Under the pieces are notes generated by a model. The model was given only the letters and a program-made list of their open reading frames with translations. It was not told where the DNA came from and searched no databases. Both the position numbers and the translations under genes were made by a program. From Streptomyces smyrnaeus (GTDB lineage Bacteria > Actinomycetota > Actinomycetes > Streptomycetales > Streptomycetaceae): a stretch of DNA of 35,299 nucleotides. Location of the stretch: the NCBI RefSeq assembly GCF_017676345.1, contig NZ_JAFFZM010000040.1:1-35299 (forward strand). Direction: 5' to 3'. This document shows positions 14,793-23,346 of this stretch, piece by piece (the first letter of the stretch is position 1; each line of letters starts with the position of its first letter).

Positions 14793-15917
14793 GTGAAGCT
14801 TCAGCGCACGATCCGGCTCCGCACCGCAGCTGTCGGCGCTCTCACGGTCTGTGGCGCCCTGGCCCTGAGCGCCTGCGGCTCGGACGACAACTCCGGCGGC
14901 TCCGGCAGCGACACCACCAAGGCCGCCAGCAAGATCAAGTGTGAGGGCGAGGGCAACCTCCTCGCCTCCGGCTCCAGCGCCCAGAAGAACGCCATGGACA
15001 TCTGGACGCAGACCTACCAGTCGGCCTGCGGCAGCACCCAGATCAACTACAAGCCCACCGGCTCGGGCGCGGGCATCCAGGAGTTCCTCCAGGGCAAGAC
15101 GGCGTTCGCGGGTTCCGACTCGGCGCTCAAGCCGGAGGAGGTCGCCAAGTCGAAGAAGGTCTGCAAGAGCGGCCAGGGCATCGACCTGCCGATGGTCGGC
15201 GGCCCGATCGCCGTCACGTACCACCTCGAAGGCGTCGAGGACCTGGTACTGGACGCCGACACGCTGGCCAAGATCTTCGACTCGAAGATCACCAAGTGGA
15301 ACGACCCCGCGATCAAGAAGCTCAACCCGGACGCGAAGCTTCCGGGCAAGAAGATCCAGGCGTTCCACCGCTCCGACGAGTCGGGCACCACCGACAACTT
15401 CACCAAGTACCTCAACGCCGCCGCGCCCTCCTCCTGGAAGCACGAGCCGGAGAAGGCCTGGGCCGGCAAGGGCGGCCAGGGCGCCGACGGCTCCTCCGGC
15501 ATCGCCACGAACGTCAAGCAGAACGACGGCTCCATCGGCTACGCCGAGCTCTCCTACGCCACCGGCAACGACCTCGACACGGTCAAGCTGGACACCGGCG
15601 CCAAGGAGCCGGTCGAGGCCACCGCGGACAACGCCTCCAAGGCGATCGCGGACGCCAAGGTCGTCGGCCAGGGCAAGGACCTCGCCCTGGAGCTGAACTA
15701 CAAGACCAAGTCCGAGGGCGCCTACCCGATCGTCCTGGTGACGTACGAGATCGCCTGCGACAAGGGCAACAAGAAGGAATCGCTGGACGCGATGAAGTCC
15801 TTCCTGACGTACACCGCGAGCGAGGACGGCCAGAAGGCCCTCAAGGACAAGGGCTACGCCCCGATCCCCGACGAGATCATCACCAAGGTCCGCACCACCA
15901 TCGACGGCCTGAGCTGA
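14793..15917 (+). CDS. pstS: PstS, phosphate ABC transporter substrate-binding lipoprotein
   Basis: 374 residues, start GTG with AGGAA 10 nt upstream. The lipoprotein signal ends at the lipobox LSAC (C28). The mature protein shows PstS phosphate-contact elements: ASGSSAQ, GSGAGIQEF, FAGSDSALK, the FHRSDESGTTDNF loop (phosphate-binding Arg/Asp/Ser/Thr) and GSIGYAELSYA. It captures phosphate outside the membrane and delivers it to PstCAB. The PHO-box-like repeats upstream point to PhoP activation when phosphate is scarce. A 13-bp stem-loop separates it from pstC, which would let pstS mRNA accumulate above the transporter mRNA. Confidence 0.97.
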   Translation: MKLQRTIRLRTAAVGALTVCGALALSACGSDDNSGGSGSDTTKAASKIKCEGEGNLLASGSSAQKNAMDIWTQTYQSACGSTQINYKPTGSGAGIQEFLQGKTAFAGSDSALKPEEVAKSKKVCKSGQGIDLPMVGGPIAVTYHLEGVEDLVLDADTLAKIFDSKITKWNDPAIKKLNPDAKLPGKKIQAFHRSDESGTTDNFTKYLNAAAPSSWKHEPEKAWAGKGGQGADGSSGIATNVKQNDGSIGYAELSYATGNDLDTVKLDTGAKEPVEATADNASKAIADAKVVGQGKDLALELNYKTKSEGAYPIVLVTYEIACDKGNKKESLDAMKSFLTYTASEDGQKALKDKGYAPIPDEIITKVRTTIDGLS

Positions 15918-15943
15918 CGGGCTGCCGCACCAGCGGCTCCCAT

Positions 15944-15984
15944 CTCGCCGTCGCGGAGGGCACTGCCCCCACCGCGACGGCGAG
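15944..15984 (+). terminator. Stem-loop between pstS and pstC (attenuator or mRNA stabiliser)
   Basis: CTCGCCGTCGCGG pairs perfectly with CCGCGACGGCGAG (13 bp), with a 15-nt loop that can itself pair. It lies 27 bp after the pstS stop and about 195 bp before pstC. No T tract follows. It may end part of the transcripts or protect the pstS 3' end. Confidence 0.7.
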
Positions 15985-16179
15985 GCCCCGGCGCAGCGGC
16001 CGGGCGTCCCGGCCGAAGGCGGGCGGCGCCCGGCGCGCCGCCACCCGCTCTCCCCGTGCAAACGGCGCCCCGAACGTCCCTGGACGAGGGGCCGCCAAGA
16101 CTTCCGGTGCACCGCCAAAGGGCCGCCCGCGCAGCAACGCCGCTCGCGCAGCGACCCGCACCGTCAGACCGGAGAAACC

Positions 16180-17175
16180 ATGGCTACCGAAAACCCACCC
16201 GCAACAGCGGGCCCCCCGGCCTCAGCGGCCTCAGCGGCCTCAGCGAAGGGCGCCACGCGCAAGGGTGATCGAATATTCCTCGGGCTCTCCCGGGGCTCCG
16301 GAATCACCCTCCTGGTGATCATGGCGGCCATCGCCGTCTTCCTCACCTGGCGAGCGGCGCTCGCCATCAACGCCGACGAGGCCAACTTCCTCACCAGCTT
16401 CGAGTGGGACGCCAACGCGAACCCACCGCGCTTCGGTATCGCGGTCCTCGCCTTCGGCACCGTCGTCAGCTCCGTCATCGCGATGGTGGTCGCGGTGCCG
16501 ATCGCCGTCGGCATCGCACTGTTCATCTCGCACTACGCACCGCGCAAGCTGGCGACCCCGCTCGGCTACGTCATCGATCTGCTGGCGGCCGTCCCCTCGA
16601 TCGTGTACGGCCTGTGGGGCGCGCTCTTCCTCGTTCCGCACCTGACCGGCCTGTACACCTGGCTGGACGAGTACTTCGGCTGGACCGGGATCTTCACCTA
16701 CGAGGGCGGCGCCGCGCGCTCCCTGTTCACGGTCGGCATCCTGCTCGCGATCATGATTCTGCCGATCGTCACCAACGTCTCCCGCGAGGTCTTCCGGCAG
16801 TCGCCGAAGATGCAGGAGGAGGCGGCCCTCGCACTGGGCGCCACCCGGTGGGAGGTCATCCGCATGTCGGTGCTGCCCTTCGGCCGCTCCGGCGTCATCA
16901 GCGCCTCCATGCTGGGTCTGGGCAGGGCGCTGGGCGAGACGATGGCCGTCGCCACCGTCCTGTCCCCCAGCTTCCTGATCAAGGCCAGCCTGCTGCAGCC
17001 GGGCGGCGGCACGTTCGCGCAGAACATCGCCGCGGGCTTCAAGGAGGCCGGATCCATGGGCCGGGACGCGCTGATCGCCTCCGGCCTGGTCCTCTTCGTC
17101 ATCACCCTGCTGGTCAACGGCGCGGCCCGGCTGATCATCGCGCGCCGCAAGGAGTACTCGGGAGCGAACGCATGA
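16180..17175 (+). CDS. pstC: PstC, phosphate ABC transporter permease
   Basis: 331 residues. A cytoplasmic N-terminus with AAS repeats precedes six hydrophobic segments (for example ITLLVIMAAIAVFLTWRAAL, then VVSSVIAMVVAVPIAVGIAL). The ABC permease EAA loop, which contacts PstB, is EEAALALGATRWEVIRMSVL. GGAG sits 5 nt upstream of ATG 16180. The stop overlaps the pstA start in ATGA (17172-17175), indicating translational coupling. Partner permease of PstA in the inner-membrane channel for phosphate. Confidence 0.97.
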   Translation: MATENPPATAGPPASAASAASAKGATRKGDRIFLGLSRGSGITLLVIMAAIAVFLTWRAALAINADEANFLTSFEWDANANPPRFGIAVLAFGTVVSSVIAMVVAVPIAVGIALFISHYAPRKLATPLGYVIDLLAAVPSIVYGLWGALFLVPHLTGLYTWLDEYFGWTGIFTYEGGAARSLFTVGILLAIMILPIVTNVSREVFRQSPKMQEEAALALGATRWEVIRMSVLPFGRSGVISASMLGLGRALGETMAVATVLSPSFLIKASLLQPGGGTFAQNIAAGFKEAGSMGRDALIASGLVLFVITLLVNGAARLIIARRKEYSGANA

Positions 17176-18245
17176 GCCAGACAGCTGTGGCCGACGCCCC
17201 CGTCGACGGCGCCCCGCTGCCCCTGCCCACGCTGAAGCAGCCGCGCCTGCCGCGCTGGGCCCCGCTCGGCCTGGCCGTCGTCGCCGCCGCGCTCGGCATC
17301 GGGATCGGGCTGGTGGCCGGGCTGGACAGCAGAATCCAGTGGGGTCTGATCGCCGCCGTCCTCTATCTCGGCCTCACCGCGGGTATCGCCGGCCGGGTCG
17401 AGGGTGTCCGGCAGGCCAAGGACCGGCTGGCGACCAGCGTCATCTGGGTCTGCTTCCTGCTGGCCGTCGTCCCCCTCGCCTCCCTGCTGTGGGAGACGAT
17501 CGTCCGCGGTATCAAGGTCCTCGACGGCTACTTCCTGACCCACTCCATGAGCGGTGTGATCACCATGGAGCCGGGCGGCGGTATCTACCACGCGCTGATC
17601 GGCACCCTGGAGCAGGTCGGTCTGGCCACGCTGATCGCCGCACCCATCGGGCTGCTGACCGCGATCTACCTGGTCGAGTACGGCACGGGCCGACTGGCCA
17701 AGGCCATCACGTTCTTCGTGGACGTCATGACCGGCATCCCCTCGATCGTCGCCGGCCTGTTCATCCTCTCGTTCTGGATCATCATTCTCGACTTCGGCTA
17801 CTCCGGGTTCGCGGGCGCGATGGCGCTGTCGATCCTGATGATGCCGATCGTCGTACGCTCGACGGAGGAGATGCTCAAGCTCGTCCCCAACGAGCTGCGT
17901 GAGGCGTCGCTGGCACTGGGTGTGCCGAAGTGGAAGACGATCCTCAGGGTCGTGCTGCCGACGGCCGTCGGCGGTATCACCACCGGCATCATGCTCGCCG
18001 TCGCGCGTATCGCGGGTGAGTCGGCCCCCATCCTGCTGCTGGTCTTCGGCTCGGCCGAGATCAACAACAATCCCTTCGAAGGCGCGCAGTCCTCGCTGCC
18101 GTATTTCATCTACGAGCAGTGGGCCCTCGGCAACGAGCCGTCCTACGACCGCGCCTGGGCAGCCGCCCTCGTGCTGATCGCCTTCGTCATGATCCTCAAC
18201 CTGGTCGCCCGCGGCATCGCCCGCTGGAAGGCCCCCAAGCACTAA
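17172..18245 (+). CDS. pstA: PstA, phosphate ABC transporter permease
   Basis: 357 residues from the ATG that overlaps the pstC stop. Two N-terminal hydrophobic segments (APLGLAVVAAALGIGIGLVA and GLIAAVLYLGLTAGIAG) come before the conserved permease body with segments such as VGLATLIAAPIGLLTAIYLV. The EAA loop reads REASLALGVPKWKTILRVVL. It forms the membrane channel with PstC. The N-terminal extension with two extra helices makes it longer than the roughly 300-residue PstA of E. coli. The frame is open far upstream, but that part is a shadow of pstC. Confidence 0.97.
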   Translation: MSQTAVADAPVDGAPLPLPTLKQPRLPRWAPLGLAVVAAALGIGIGLVAGLDSRIQWGLIAAVLYLGLTAGIAGRVEGVRQAKDRLATSVIWVCFLLAVVPLASLLWETIVRGIKVLDGYFLTHSMSGVITMEPGGGIYHALIGTLEQVGLATLIAAPIGLLTAIYLVEYGTGRLAKAITFFVDVMTGIPSIVAGLFILSFWIIILDFGYSGFAGAMALSILMMPIVVRSTEEMLKLVPNELREASLALGVPKWKTILRVVLPTAVGGITTGIMLAVARIAGESAPILLLVFGSAEINNNPFEGAQSSLPYFIYEQWALGNEPSYDRAWAAALVLIAFVMILNLVARGIARWKAPKH

Positions 18246-18260
18246 GAGGGTGATTCCCCC

Positions 18261-19037
18261 ATGGCCAAGCGCATCGACGTCAGCGGCCTGACCGCCTACT
18301 ACGGCAACTTCCGTGCCATCGACGACATATCCATGACCGTCGAGCCCCGCTCCGTGACCGCCTTCATCGGCCCCTCCGGCTGCGGCAAGTCGACCTTCCT
18401 GCGCACCCTCAACCGCATGCACGAGGTGACGCCCGGCGGACGCGTCGACGGCAAGGTGATGCTGGACGACGAGGACCTGTACGGCACCGGTGTCGACCCC
18501 GTCTCCGTGCGGCGCACCATCGGCATGGTCTTCCAGCGGCCCAACCCCTTCCCGACCATGTCCATCTACGACAACGTCGCGGCGGGGCTGCGGCTGAACG
18601 GCGAGCACCGCAAGAAGGACCTCGACGAGGTCGTCGAGCGCTCCCTCAAGGGCGCCAACCTGTGGAACGAGGTCAAGGACCGGCTGAACCGGCCGGGATC
18701 GGGCCTGTCCGGCGGACAGCAGCAGCGGTTGTGCATCGCCCGGGCCATCGCCGTCGAACCGCAGGTGCTGCTGATGGACGAGCCCTGCTCGGCGCTCGAC
18801 CCGATCTCGACCCTGGCGATCGAGGACCTGATCGGGGAGCTGAAGGAGCGCTTCACCATCGTCATCGTGACGCACAACATGCAGCAGGCGGCGCGGGTTT
18901 CCGACCGCACCGCCTTCTTCAACCTCGCCGAGGTGGGTGCGCCCGGCAAGCTCGTCGAGATCGACGACACGGAGCGCATCTTCTCCAACCCGTCGGTCCA
19001 GGCCACCGAGGACTACATCTCCGGCCGCTTCGGCTGA
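18261..19037 (+). CDS. pstB: PstB, phosphate ABC transporter ATP-binding protein
   Basis: 258 residues, the standard PstB length. Walker A GPSGCGKST is at 37-45, the Q-loop region MVFQRPNPFP at 89-98, the signature LSGGQQQR at 149-156, Walker B LLMDEP at 170-175, and the switch His in VTHNM. NRMHE after the Walker A helix and the FNPS-like end (IFSNPSVQATEDYISGRFG) are PstB hallmarks. It starts 15 bp after pstA and is the last gene of the operon; a Rho-independent terminator follows at 19079. Confidence 0.97.
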   Translation: MAKRIDVSGLTAYYGNFRAIDDISMTVEPRSVTAFIGPSGCGKSTFLRTLNRMHEVTPGGRVDGKVMLDDEDLYGTGVDPVSVRRTIGMVFQRPNPFPTMSIYDNVAAGLRLNGEHRKKDLDEVVERSLKGANLWNEVKDRLNRPGSGLSGGQQQRLCIARAIAVEPQVLLMDEPCSALDPISTLAIEDLIGELKERFTIVIVTHNMQQAARVSDRTAFFNLAEVGAPGKLVEIDDTERIFSNPSVQATEDYISGRFG

Positions 19038-19078
19038 GCCCTTGGGCCGGGCCGGCCTCGACCGCCCACCCCTTGACC

Positions 19079-19118
19079 GCCCGCGGTGCTGCATGGCGGT
19101 GCCACCGCGGGCATTTTC
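19079..19118 (+). terminator. Rho-independent terminator after pstB
   Basis: GCCCGCGGTG pairs with CACCGCGGGC (10 bp, 14-nt loop), followed directly by ATTTTCC. It lies 41 bp downstream of the pstB stop. Confidence 0.85.
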
Positions 19119-19122
19119 CTCG

Positions 19123-19151
19123 CCCCCTCCCTGTTCGTACCGGGGAGGGGG
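19123..19151. terminator. Second hairpin between pstB and pit
   Basis: CCCCCTCCC and GGGAGGGGG form a 9-bp stem with an 11-nt loop. It lies between the convergent pst and pit operons and may terminate either transcript. The following 100 bp are G-rich and carry no gene. Confidence 0.55.
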
Positions 19152-19257
19152 TGCCCCTTGGGCCACCGCTGCGGTCTGCGGGTGGTCTGTGGCTGTGGGG
19201 GCACCTCCCGGTCGGAGGCTGGGGGAGCAGTTCCCCGCGCCCCTGGCAGGGCGCGGG

Positions 19258-20253
19258 TCAGCCGAAGACGAGCTTGATGATCCAGTACATCAGCGCAGCA
19301 GCAACGGCCGCGGCGGGCATGGTGATGAACCAGCCCAGAACGATGTTCTTCGCCACGCCCCAGCGCACCGCGCTGACCCGCTTCGTCGCCCCCACGCCCA
19401 TGATCGCCGAAGTGATCACATGGGTGGTGGAGATGGGCGCGTGGAACATGAAGGAAGCCGTGTACATCACGGACGCCGCGGTGGTCTCCGCCGCGAAACC
19501 CTGCGGCGGGTCGAGCTCGATGATGCGGCGGCCCAGGGTGCGCATGATGCGCCAGCCACCCGCGTAGGTACCCAGCGACAGCATGGCGGCGCTGGCGAGC
19601 TTGACCCAGATGGGAATCTCGTTGTGCTGCTGCACATCGGCGATGGTGAGCGCCATGACGACCACACCCATGGTCTTCTGCGCGTCCTGCAGACCGTGTC
19701 CGAGGGCCATCCCGGCCGCCGAGACGGTCTGCGCGATGCGGAAGCCCCGCTTGGCACGGTGCGGGTTCGACTTGCGGAAGAGCCACATGATGACGCACAT
19801 CACCAGATAGCCGACGCCCATCCCGACCAGCGGCGAGAGGAACATCGGCACGACGATCTTCTCGAACACCCCCCACCAGTGGACGGCGATGCTGCCTGCC
19901 AGTGCCGCGCCCACCATGCCGCCGAACAGGGCGTGGCTGGAGGACGACGGCAGCCCGAAGTACCAGGTGATGAGGTTCCAGGTGATGGCGCCGACCAGCG
20001 CGGCGAACAGGATGGCCATGCCGCTGTCGCCGTGCGGGGTCTCGATCAGCCCCTCGCTCACGGTCTTGGCGACGCCGCTGCCGAGGAAGGCGCCCGCGAG
20101 GTTCATCACCGCGGCCATGGCCAAGGCTGCACGCGGGGTGAGTGCCCGGGTGGAGACCGACGTCGCGATGGCGTTCGCGGAGTCGTGGAAGCCGTTCGTA
20201 TACGTGAAGAAGAGCGCGACACCGACGGTCACGATCAGCGCGAAGGTGTCCAC
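19258..20253 (-). CDS. pit: Low-affinity inorganic phosphate transporter, Pit family
   Basis: 331 residues, almost entirely hydrophobic segments. The two inverted Pit repeats are marked by YTNGFHDSANAIATS near the N-terminus and GHGLQDAQKTMGV in the middle, with GLPSSSSHALFGGMVG and APISTTHVITSAIMGVG completing the duplicated signature. It imports metal-phosphate with protons. GTG 20253 follows the stop of the PhoU-like gene by only 6 bp, so the two form an operon. In S. coelicolor the gene beside pst is called pitH1; that this is its orthologue is inference from position. Confidence 0.94.
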   Translation of the reverse strand: MDTFALIVTVGVALFFTYTNGFHDSANAIATSVSTRALTPRAALAMAAVMNLAGAFLGSGVAKTVSEGLIETPHGDSGMAILFAALVGAITWNLITWYFGLPSSSSHALFGGMVGAALAGSIAVHWWGVFEKIVVPMFLSPLVGMGVGYLVMCVIMWLFRKSNPHRAKRGFRIAQTVSAAGMALGHGLQDAQKTMGVVVMALTIADVQQHNEIPIWVKLASAAMLSLGTYAGGWRIMRTLGRRIIELDPPQGFAAETTAASVMYTASFMFHAPISTTHVITSAIMGVGATKRVSAVRWGVAKNIVLGWFITMPAAAVAAALMYWIIKLVFG

Positions 20254-20259
20254 GGAGCG

Positions 20260-20880
20260 TCAGGACTCCTTGACCGTGATGGTCTCGACGGTGTTGGCCA
20301 CGTGTTCGAAGGCGTCGGCGGCCTCCTCCAGCACGTCCACGACCTGCTTGAGCTTCATGACCTCGATGGCGTCGTACTTGCCGTTGAACAGATGGGCCAG
20401 CAGCTTGCGGTGGATCTGGTCGGCCTGGTTCTCCAGCCGGTTGACCTCGATCCAGTACTCGGTGAGGTTGTCCATCGTCCGCAGGTTCGGCATGGCCTCC
20501 GCGGTCAGCTCCGCGGCCCGCGACAGAACCTCGATCTGCTGCTCGACCCCCTTGGGAAGCTCTTCGATCTGGTAGAGGACGACGAGGTCGACGGCCTCCT
20601 CCATGAAGTCCATGATGTCGTCGAGGGAGGACGCCAGGTTGTAGATGTCCTCGCGGTCGAACGGCGTGATGAAGGAGGAGTTGAGCTGGTGGAAGATCGC
20701 GTGCGTCGCGTCGTCCCCCGCGTGCTCGGCCGCGCGCATCCGTTCGGCGATCTCGCTCCGCGCGGAGGATTCCGCCCCGAGCAGTTCCATGAGGAGCTTC
20801 GAGCCGGTCACGATGTTGTCCGCGGAGGCCGCGAACATGTCGTAGAAGCTCGTCTCCCTGGGGGTCAGACGAAAGCGCAC
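20260..20880 (-). CDS. PhoU-like DUF47 protein, partner of Pit
   Basis: 206 residues, all helical and charged, with no membrane segment. MRFRLTPRETSFYDMFAASA and the repeated helices (FDREDIYNLASSLDDIMDFM, then ENQADQIHRKLLAHLFNGK, then KLKQVVDVLEEAADAFEHVA) are the DUF47/PhoU-like fold, whose acidic metal-binding helices are typical. Such proteins are found fused or coupled to Pit transporters and are thought to regulate them. GTG 20880 is chosen because GAGGA precedes it by 6 nt; the long frame upstream to 21522 runs antisense through csoR. A possible -10 TAGCAT lies at 20918-20923 on the minus strand. Confidence 0.92.
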   Translation of the reverse strand: MRFRLTPRETSFYDMFAASADNIVTGSKLLMELLGAESSARSEIAERMRAAEHAGDDATHAIFHQLNSSFITPFDREDIYNLASSLDDIMDFMEEAVDLVVLYQIEELPKGVEQQIEVLSRAAELTAEAMPNLRTMDNLTEYWIEVNRLENQADQIHRKLLAHLFNGKYDAIEVMKLKQVVDVLEEAADAFEHVANTVETITVKES

Positions 20881-21015
20881 TGGGGGTCCTCGGGGTGCAT
20901 CGATGACGGTCTCGTTGATGCTAGGCGCATCATCCGGCCACAGCGAACCGGCGTCCCCCAGTGTCACCCATGGAGACTCGCGTACTGAAGTGGGCTCCGA
21001 GAAGTCCGGTATCAT

Positions 21016-21032
21016 ATACCCGTTGGGGGTAT
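21016..21032. promoter_or_regulatory. CsoR operator
   Basis: ATACCC-GTTGG-GGGTAT is an inverted repeat of the CsoR/FrmR operator type, with G/C tracts inside ATA/TAT ends. It lies 56 bp upstream of csoR and fits copper-dependent autoregulation. Confidence 0.85.
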
Positions 21033-21087
21033 CAAGGGCCCGATATAACGGCCTCGACAGCCCCTCACCACCACCCGGGAGGACCGT

Positions 21088-21456
21088 ATGACGTCGCCGC
21101 AGACCACACCGGACACGCCGGAAACCGTGGCCGAAGCCACTTCGGAGTGCTGCTCGGCACACGCGGCCACCGGCGAGCACGGCTACACCAAGAACAAGGA
21201 CGCTCACGTCAAGCGACTGCGCCGGATCGAGGGTCAGGTCCGCGGCCTGCAGCGGATGGTGGACGAGGACGTCTACTGCATCGACATACTCACCCAGGTC
21301 TCCGCCTCCACCAAGGCCCTGCAGTCCTTCGCCCTCCAACTCCTCGAGGAGCACCTGCGGCACTGCGTGGCCCACGCCGCGCTCGACGGCGGTGCCGAGA
21401 TGGACGCCAAGGTGGAGGAAGCCACCGCCGCCATCGCCCGCCTGCTGCGCACCTGA
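21088..21456 (+). CDS. csoR: CsoR-type copper-sensing repressor
   Basis: 122 residues. The CsoR fold shows HVKRLRRIEGQVRGLQRMV followed by the copper ligands C64 (VYCIDILTQ), H89 and C93 (EEHLRHC), the His-x3-Cys pair plus an upstream Cys that bind Cu(I). The protein releases DNA when it binds copper. It has an extra N-terminal tail with a CC pair (C21, C22). GGGAGGA supports ATG 21088. The operator at 21016-21032 implies autoregulation. No copper ATPase or copZ gene is nearby, so its other targets must be elsewhere. Divergent from the PhoU-like-pit operon. Confidence 0.95.
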   Translation: MTSPQTTPDTPETVAEATSECCSAHAATGEHGYTKNKDAHVKRLRRIEGQVRGLQRMVDEDVYCIDILTQVSASTKALQSFALQLLEEHLRHCVAHAALDGGAEMDAKVEEATAAIARLLRT

Positions 21457-21557
21457 CCCTCCGCCGGGACCGGACAGCCCGCCGCAGGGCCGGGCGGCCC
21501 GCCGGTCGGACGGACCGGACAAGACGCGGGGCAGCTCCTCAGCGGGCGGGCAACTCC

Positions 21558-21779
21558 TCAGCGGGCGGGTCGGGGAAGGTCGTCCAGCTCGTCCGCCGCT
21601 CGCCGCAGCACCTCATCGATACGGGCCGCGCTCAGCGGCCCCTCGGCGGCGGACGCGGCGATCATCAGCTCGCCGCACAGTTCGATCTCGGCGAGAGCGA
21701 CGTGGTCGTGCATCAGCGAACGCCGTCGGCAGCGGCCCCCACGGCCGTCGCCCCTGTCGTCACGCTTCGGTACGGGCAC
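21558..21779 (-). CDS. Small conserved hypothetical protein
   Basis: 73 residues from GTG 21779, chosen because GGGAGGTGAT lies at ideal distance upstream; ATG 21713 would give only a 51-residue core. The first 22 residues are basic (KRDDRGDGRGGRCRRRS), followed by a helical segment MHDHVALAEIELCGELMIAA and ERIDEVL-like helix (ARIDEVLRRAADEL). I have seen this MxDHVALAEIEL family widely in Streptomyces but know no function. The stop lies inside the second copy of a 16-bp repeat CTCCTCAGCGGGCGGG (21535-21550 and 21554-21569). Confidence 0.7.
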   Translation of the reverse strand: MPVPKRDDRGDGRGGRCRRRSLMHDHVALAEIELCGELMIAASAAEGPLSAARIDEVLRRAADELDDLPRPAR

Positions 21780-21997
21780 CCGTATCACCTCCCGTGCTGC
21801 ACGGATCCACCGGGCGGAGCGCCACGGCCGGGCCTGGGCCCAGCCTCCCAGCCTAGGGAGACCGCCGCCTGCGCGCATGGCACTTCCGAATCATTTACCG
21901 GCACGGCACGGTGGCCGTCCCGCTCCCGTCCCCTCCCGCGCCGCCGGCGCGGCGACCGCGGGCGCCGCGCGCGACCGGCCCAGCTGCCGTACGACGG

Positions 21998-22870
21998 CTA
22001 CGGAGCGGCGATCTTCCCGGTCCAGATGTCACCGCGGTCGGGCATCCTGATCCGCACCCGGACGCCGAAGGCGTGCAGCGTCGTTGTCGAGGAGACCGTG
22101 TAGTCCGCGTCCGGCGGACCGTCCGGGTCCGCGGCGAAAGTGAAACGGTGCTGGACCTTCCGCAGCCGCCCCTGCGCGTCCAGATAGGCATCGAACGGCA
22201 CCATACGGCCGGAGAACCCTTTCTCCGCTGCCTTCAGCTGCCGCCGCGCCAGCAGTGGCGCACCCTCAGCCGCCCGCTCGATGTCGACCACGCCGCTGTA
22301 GTGCCACACGCGGCTGCCGTCCAGCTCGGTGACGCCCTCGTGGACCACTCGGCGTGCGCCGCGCAACAGTTGTGCGGCGGTGACCGGGTCGGTCGCGCCA
22401 CCCGTCACCAGGTTCCCGTCCGGCAACCCCGTGGTGTCCACCCGCACCCACTTGTCGGCCGGCACCCCCGCGCGGTGGCGCATATAGAGCGCGCCCGGCG
22501 TGACCAGCTCGCGCACCAGCCTGCGCTCCCCCGGCCGCGCCCCGTCGACGCCGGGCGGCAGCGTGACCCGCAGCCTGCCGGTGCGGGCGGCCAGGTCGAA
22601 GGCGCCCCGCCCCTCGATGGTGACGCGCGTATGGCCGCTGACCATCTCCATCGCCGTACGCACCCGTGCCGTCCCGGCCCGGGCCAGCTCGTCGGCCGCC
22701 GCCACCACGGCGGCCGGTCCGGGCCGGGCGGTCCCGACCGCTGACGGCCCGGCAGTCGCCACAGCGCCGTCCCCCGAGCATCCGGCGACCGACAGCAGCA
22801 CGGCACCGAGCGCCACCATCCCGAGCGGGAAGAACACCGCGCCGCCTCGGGACTGCCGCCGCACTGCCAT
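21998..22870 (-). CDS. Lipoprotein, LppX/LprG-like
   Basis: 290 residues. MAVRRQSRGG leads into a hydrophobic core and the lipobox SVAGC (C31), so the mature protein is lipid-anchored outside the membrane. The body (ELARAGTARVRTAMEMVSGH, then YMRHRAGVPADKWVRVDTTG, then FDAYLDAQGRLRKVQHRFTF) resembles the half-barrel lipoproteins of the LppX/LprG type that carry hydrophobic ligands; this is fold-level resemblance only. Start 22870 is chosen for the signal sequence; a GTG two codons downstream is possible. It is divergent from the small gene at 23011 and stands alone on its strand. Confidence 0.8.
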   Translation of the reverse strand: MAVRRQSRGGAVFFPLGMVALGAVLLSVAGCSGDGAVATAGPSAVGTARPGPAAVVAAADELARAGTARVRTAMEMVSGHTRVTIEGRGAFDLAARTGRLRVTLPPGVDGARPGERRLVRELVTPGALYMRHRAGVPADKWVRVDTTGLPDGNLVTGGATDPVTAAQLLRGARRVVHEGVTELDGSRVWHYSGVVDIERAAEGAPLLARRQLKAAEKGFSGRMVPFDAYLDAQGRLRKVQHRFTFAADPDGPPDADYTVSSTTTLHAFGVRVRIRMPDRGDIWTGKIAAP

Positions 22871-23010
22871 CTCTAGCCGACCCCTCGCTGCCGGTCGCCG
22901 CCTCCCCCGGCCTTCGGCCGGCAGGTGCCCCGGTCTCGCGGGGCCGGTCCGGATTCGACGGTTCAACGAGGGCCCTGGGAACGCCGTCACGGCCCGAGTA
23001 CGGTGGTCAT

Positions 23011-23250
23011 GTGCGAGAGCGAGCTCCCGAACACCAGCCGGACCCGGTACGCCCCACGGCCCACACCGTCCCGCACGGGACGTCGCTGAACGAGCGGGGC
23101 TCCTTCTGCTCCGCATCGTGCACCTGCGGCTGGCGCGGCCCGGCACGCCGCGCCCGCGACCGCGCCCGTGCGGACTGCCATGCACACCAGCGCGAGCACG
23201 GCGACCACACGCCGACGCCCCCGCCGGGCGATGCGGCGGGGGCGCTGTAA
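23011..23250 (+). CDS. Small Cys-containing hypothetical protein
   Basis: 79 residues. The core GSFCSASCTCGWRGPARRAR with three clustered cysteines, followed by an Arg/Ala helix and HAHQ, matches a small family I have seen in many Streptomyces genomes, of unknown function; the Cys cluster plus downstream His could bind metal. There is no Shine-Dalgarno; TACGGT at 22999-23004 lies 6 nt before GTG 23011, the arrangement of a leaderless transcript. It is divergent from the lipoprotein gene. An overlapping minus-strand frame (22987-23208) is judged a shadow. Confidence 0.6.
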   Translation: MRERAPEHQPDPVRPTAHTVPHGTSLNERGSFCSASCTCGWRGPARRARDRARADCHAHQREHGDHTPTPPPGDAAGAL

Positions 23251-23346
23251 CTCGCGGCGTACTGCTCGAAGGCCGATGCCTGGACCGGAGCCGGGGCCGG
23301 ATCTGGACCTGGACCTGGGCCGTACCTGGACCGGTTCGGGGTCAGA

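Noticed and set aside
16207..16250. CRISPR-like short repeats (GGCCTCAGC) near the pstC start
   Set aside because: They are in-frame codon repeats for Ala-Ala-Ser in the PstC N-terminus, not spaced repeats.
20941..20990. PHO-box-like GGTGACA upstream of the PhoU-like-pit operon
   Set aside because: Only one recognisable unit, with no 11-nt-phased neighbour of good quality.
22987..23208. Minus-strand 73-residue frame with a hydrophobic start
   Set aside because: Antisense to the better supported Cys-cluster gene at 23011-23250, with no RBS; only one of the two can be real and the plus-strand frame matches a family I recognise.
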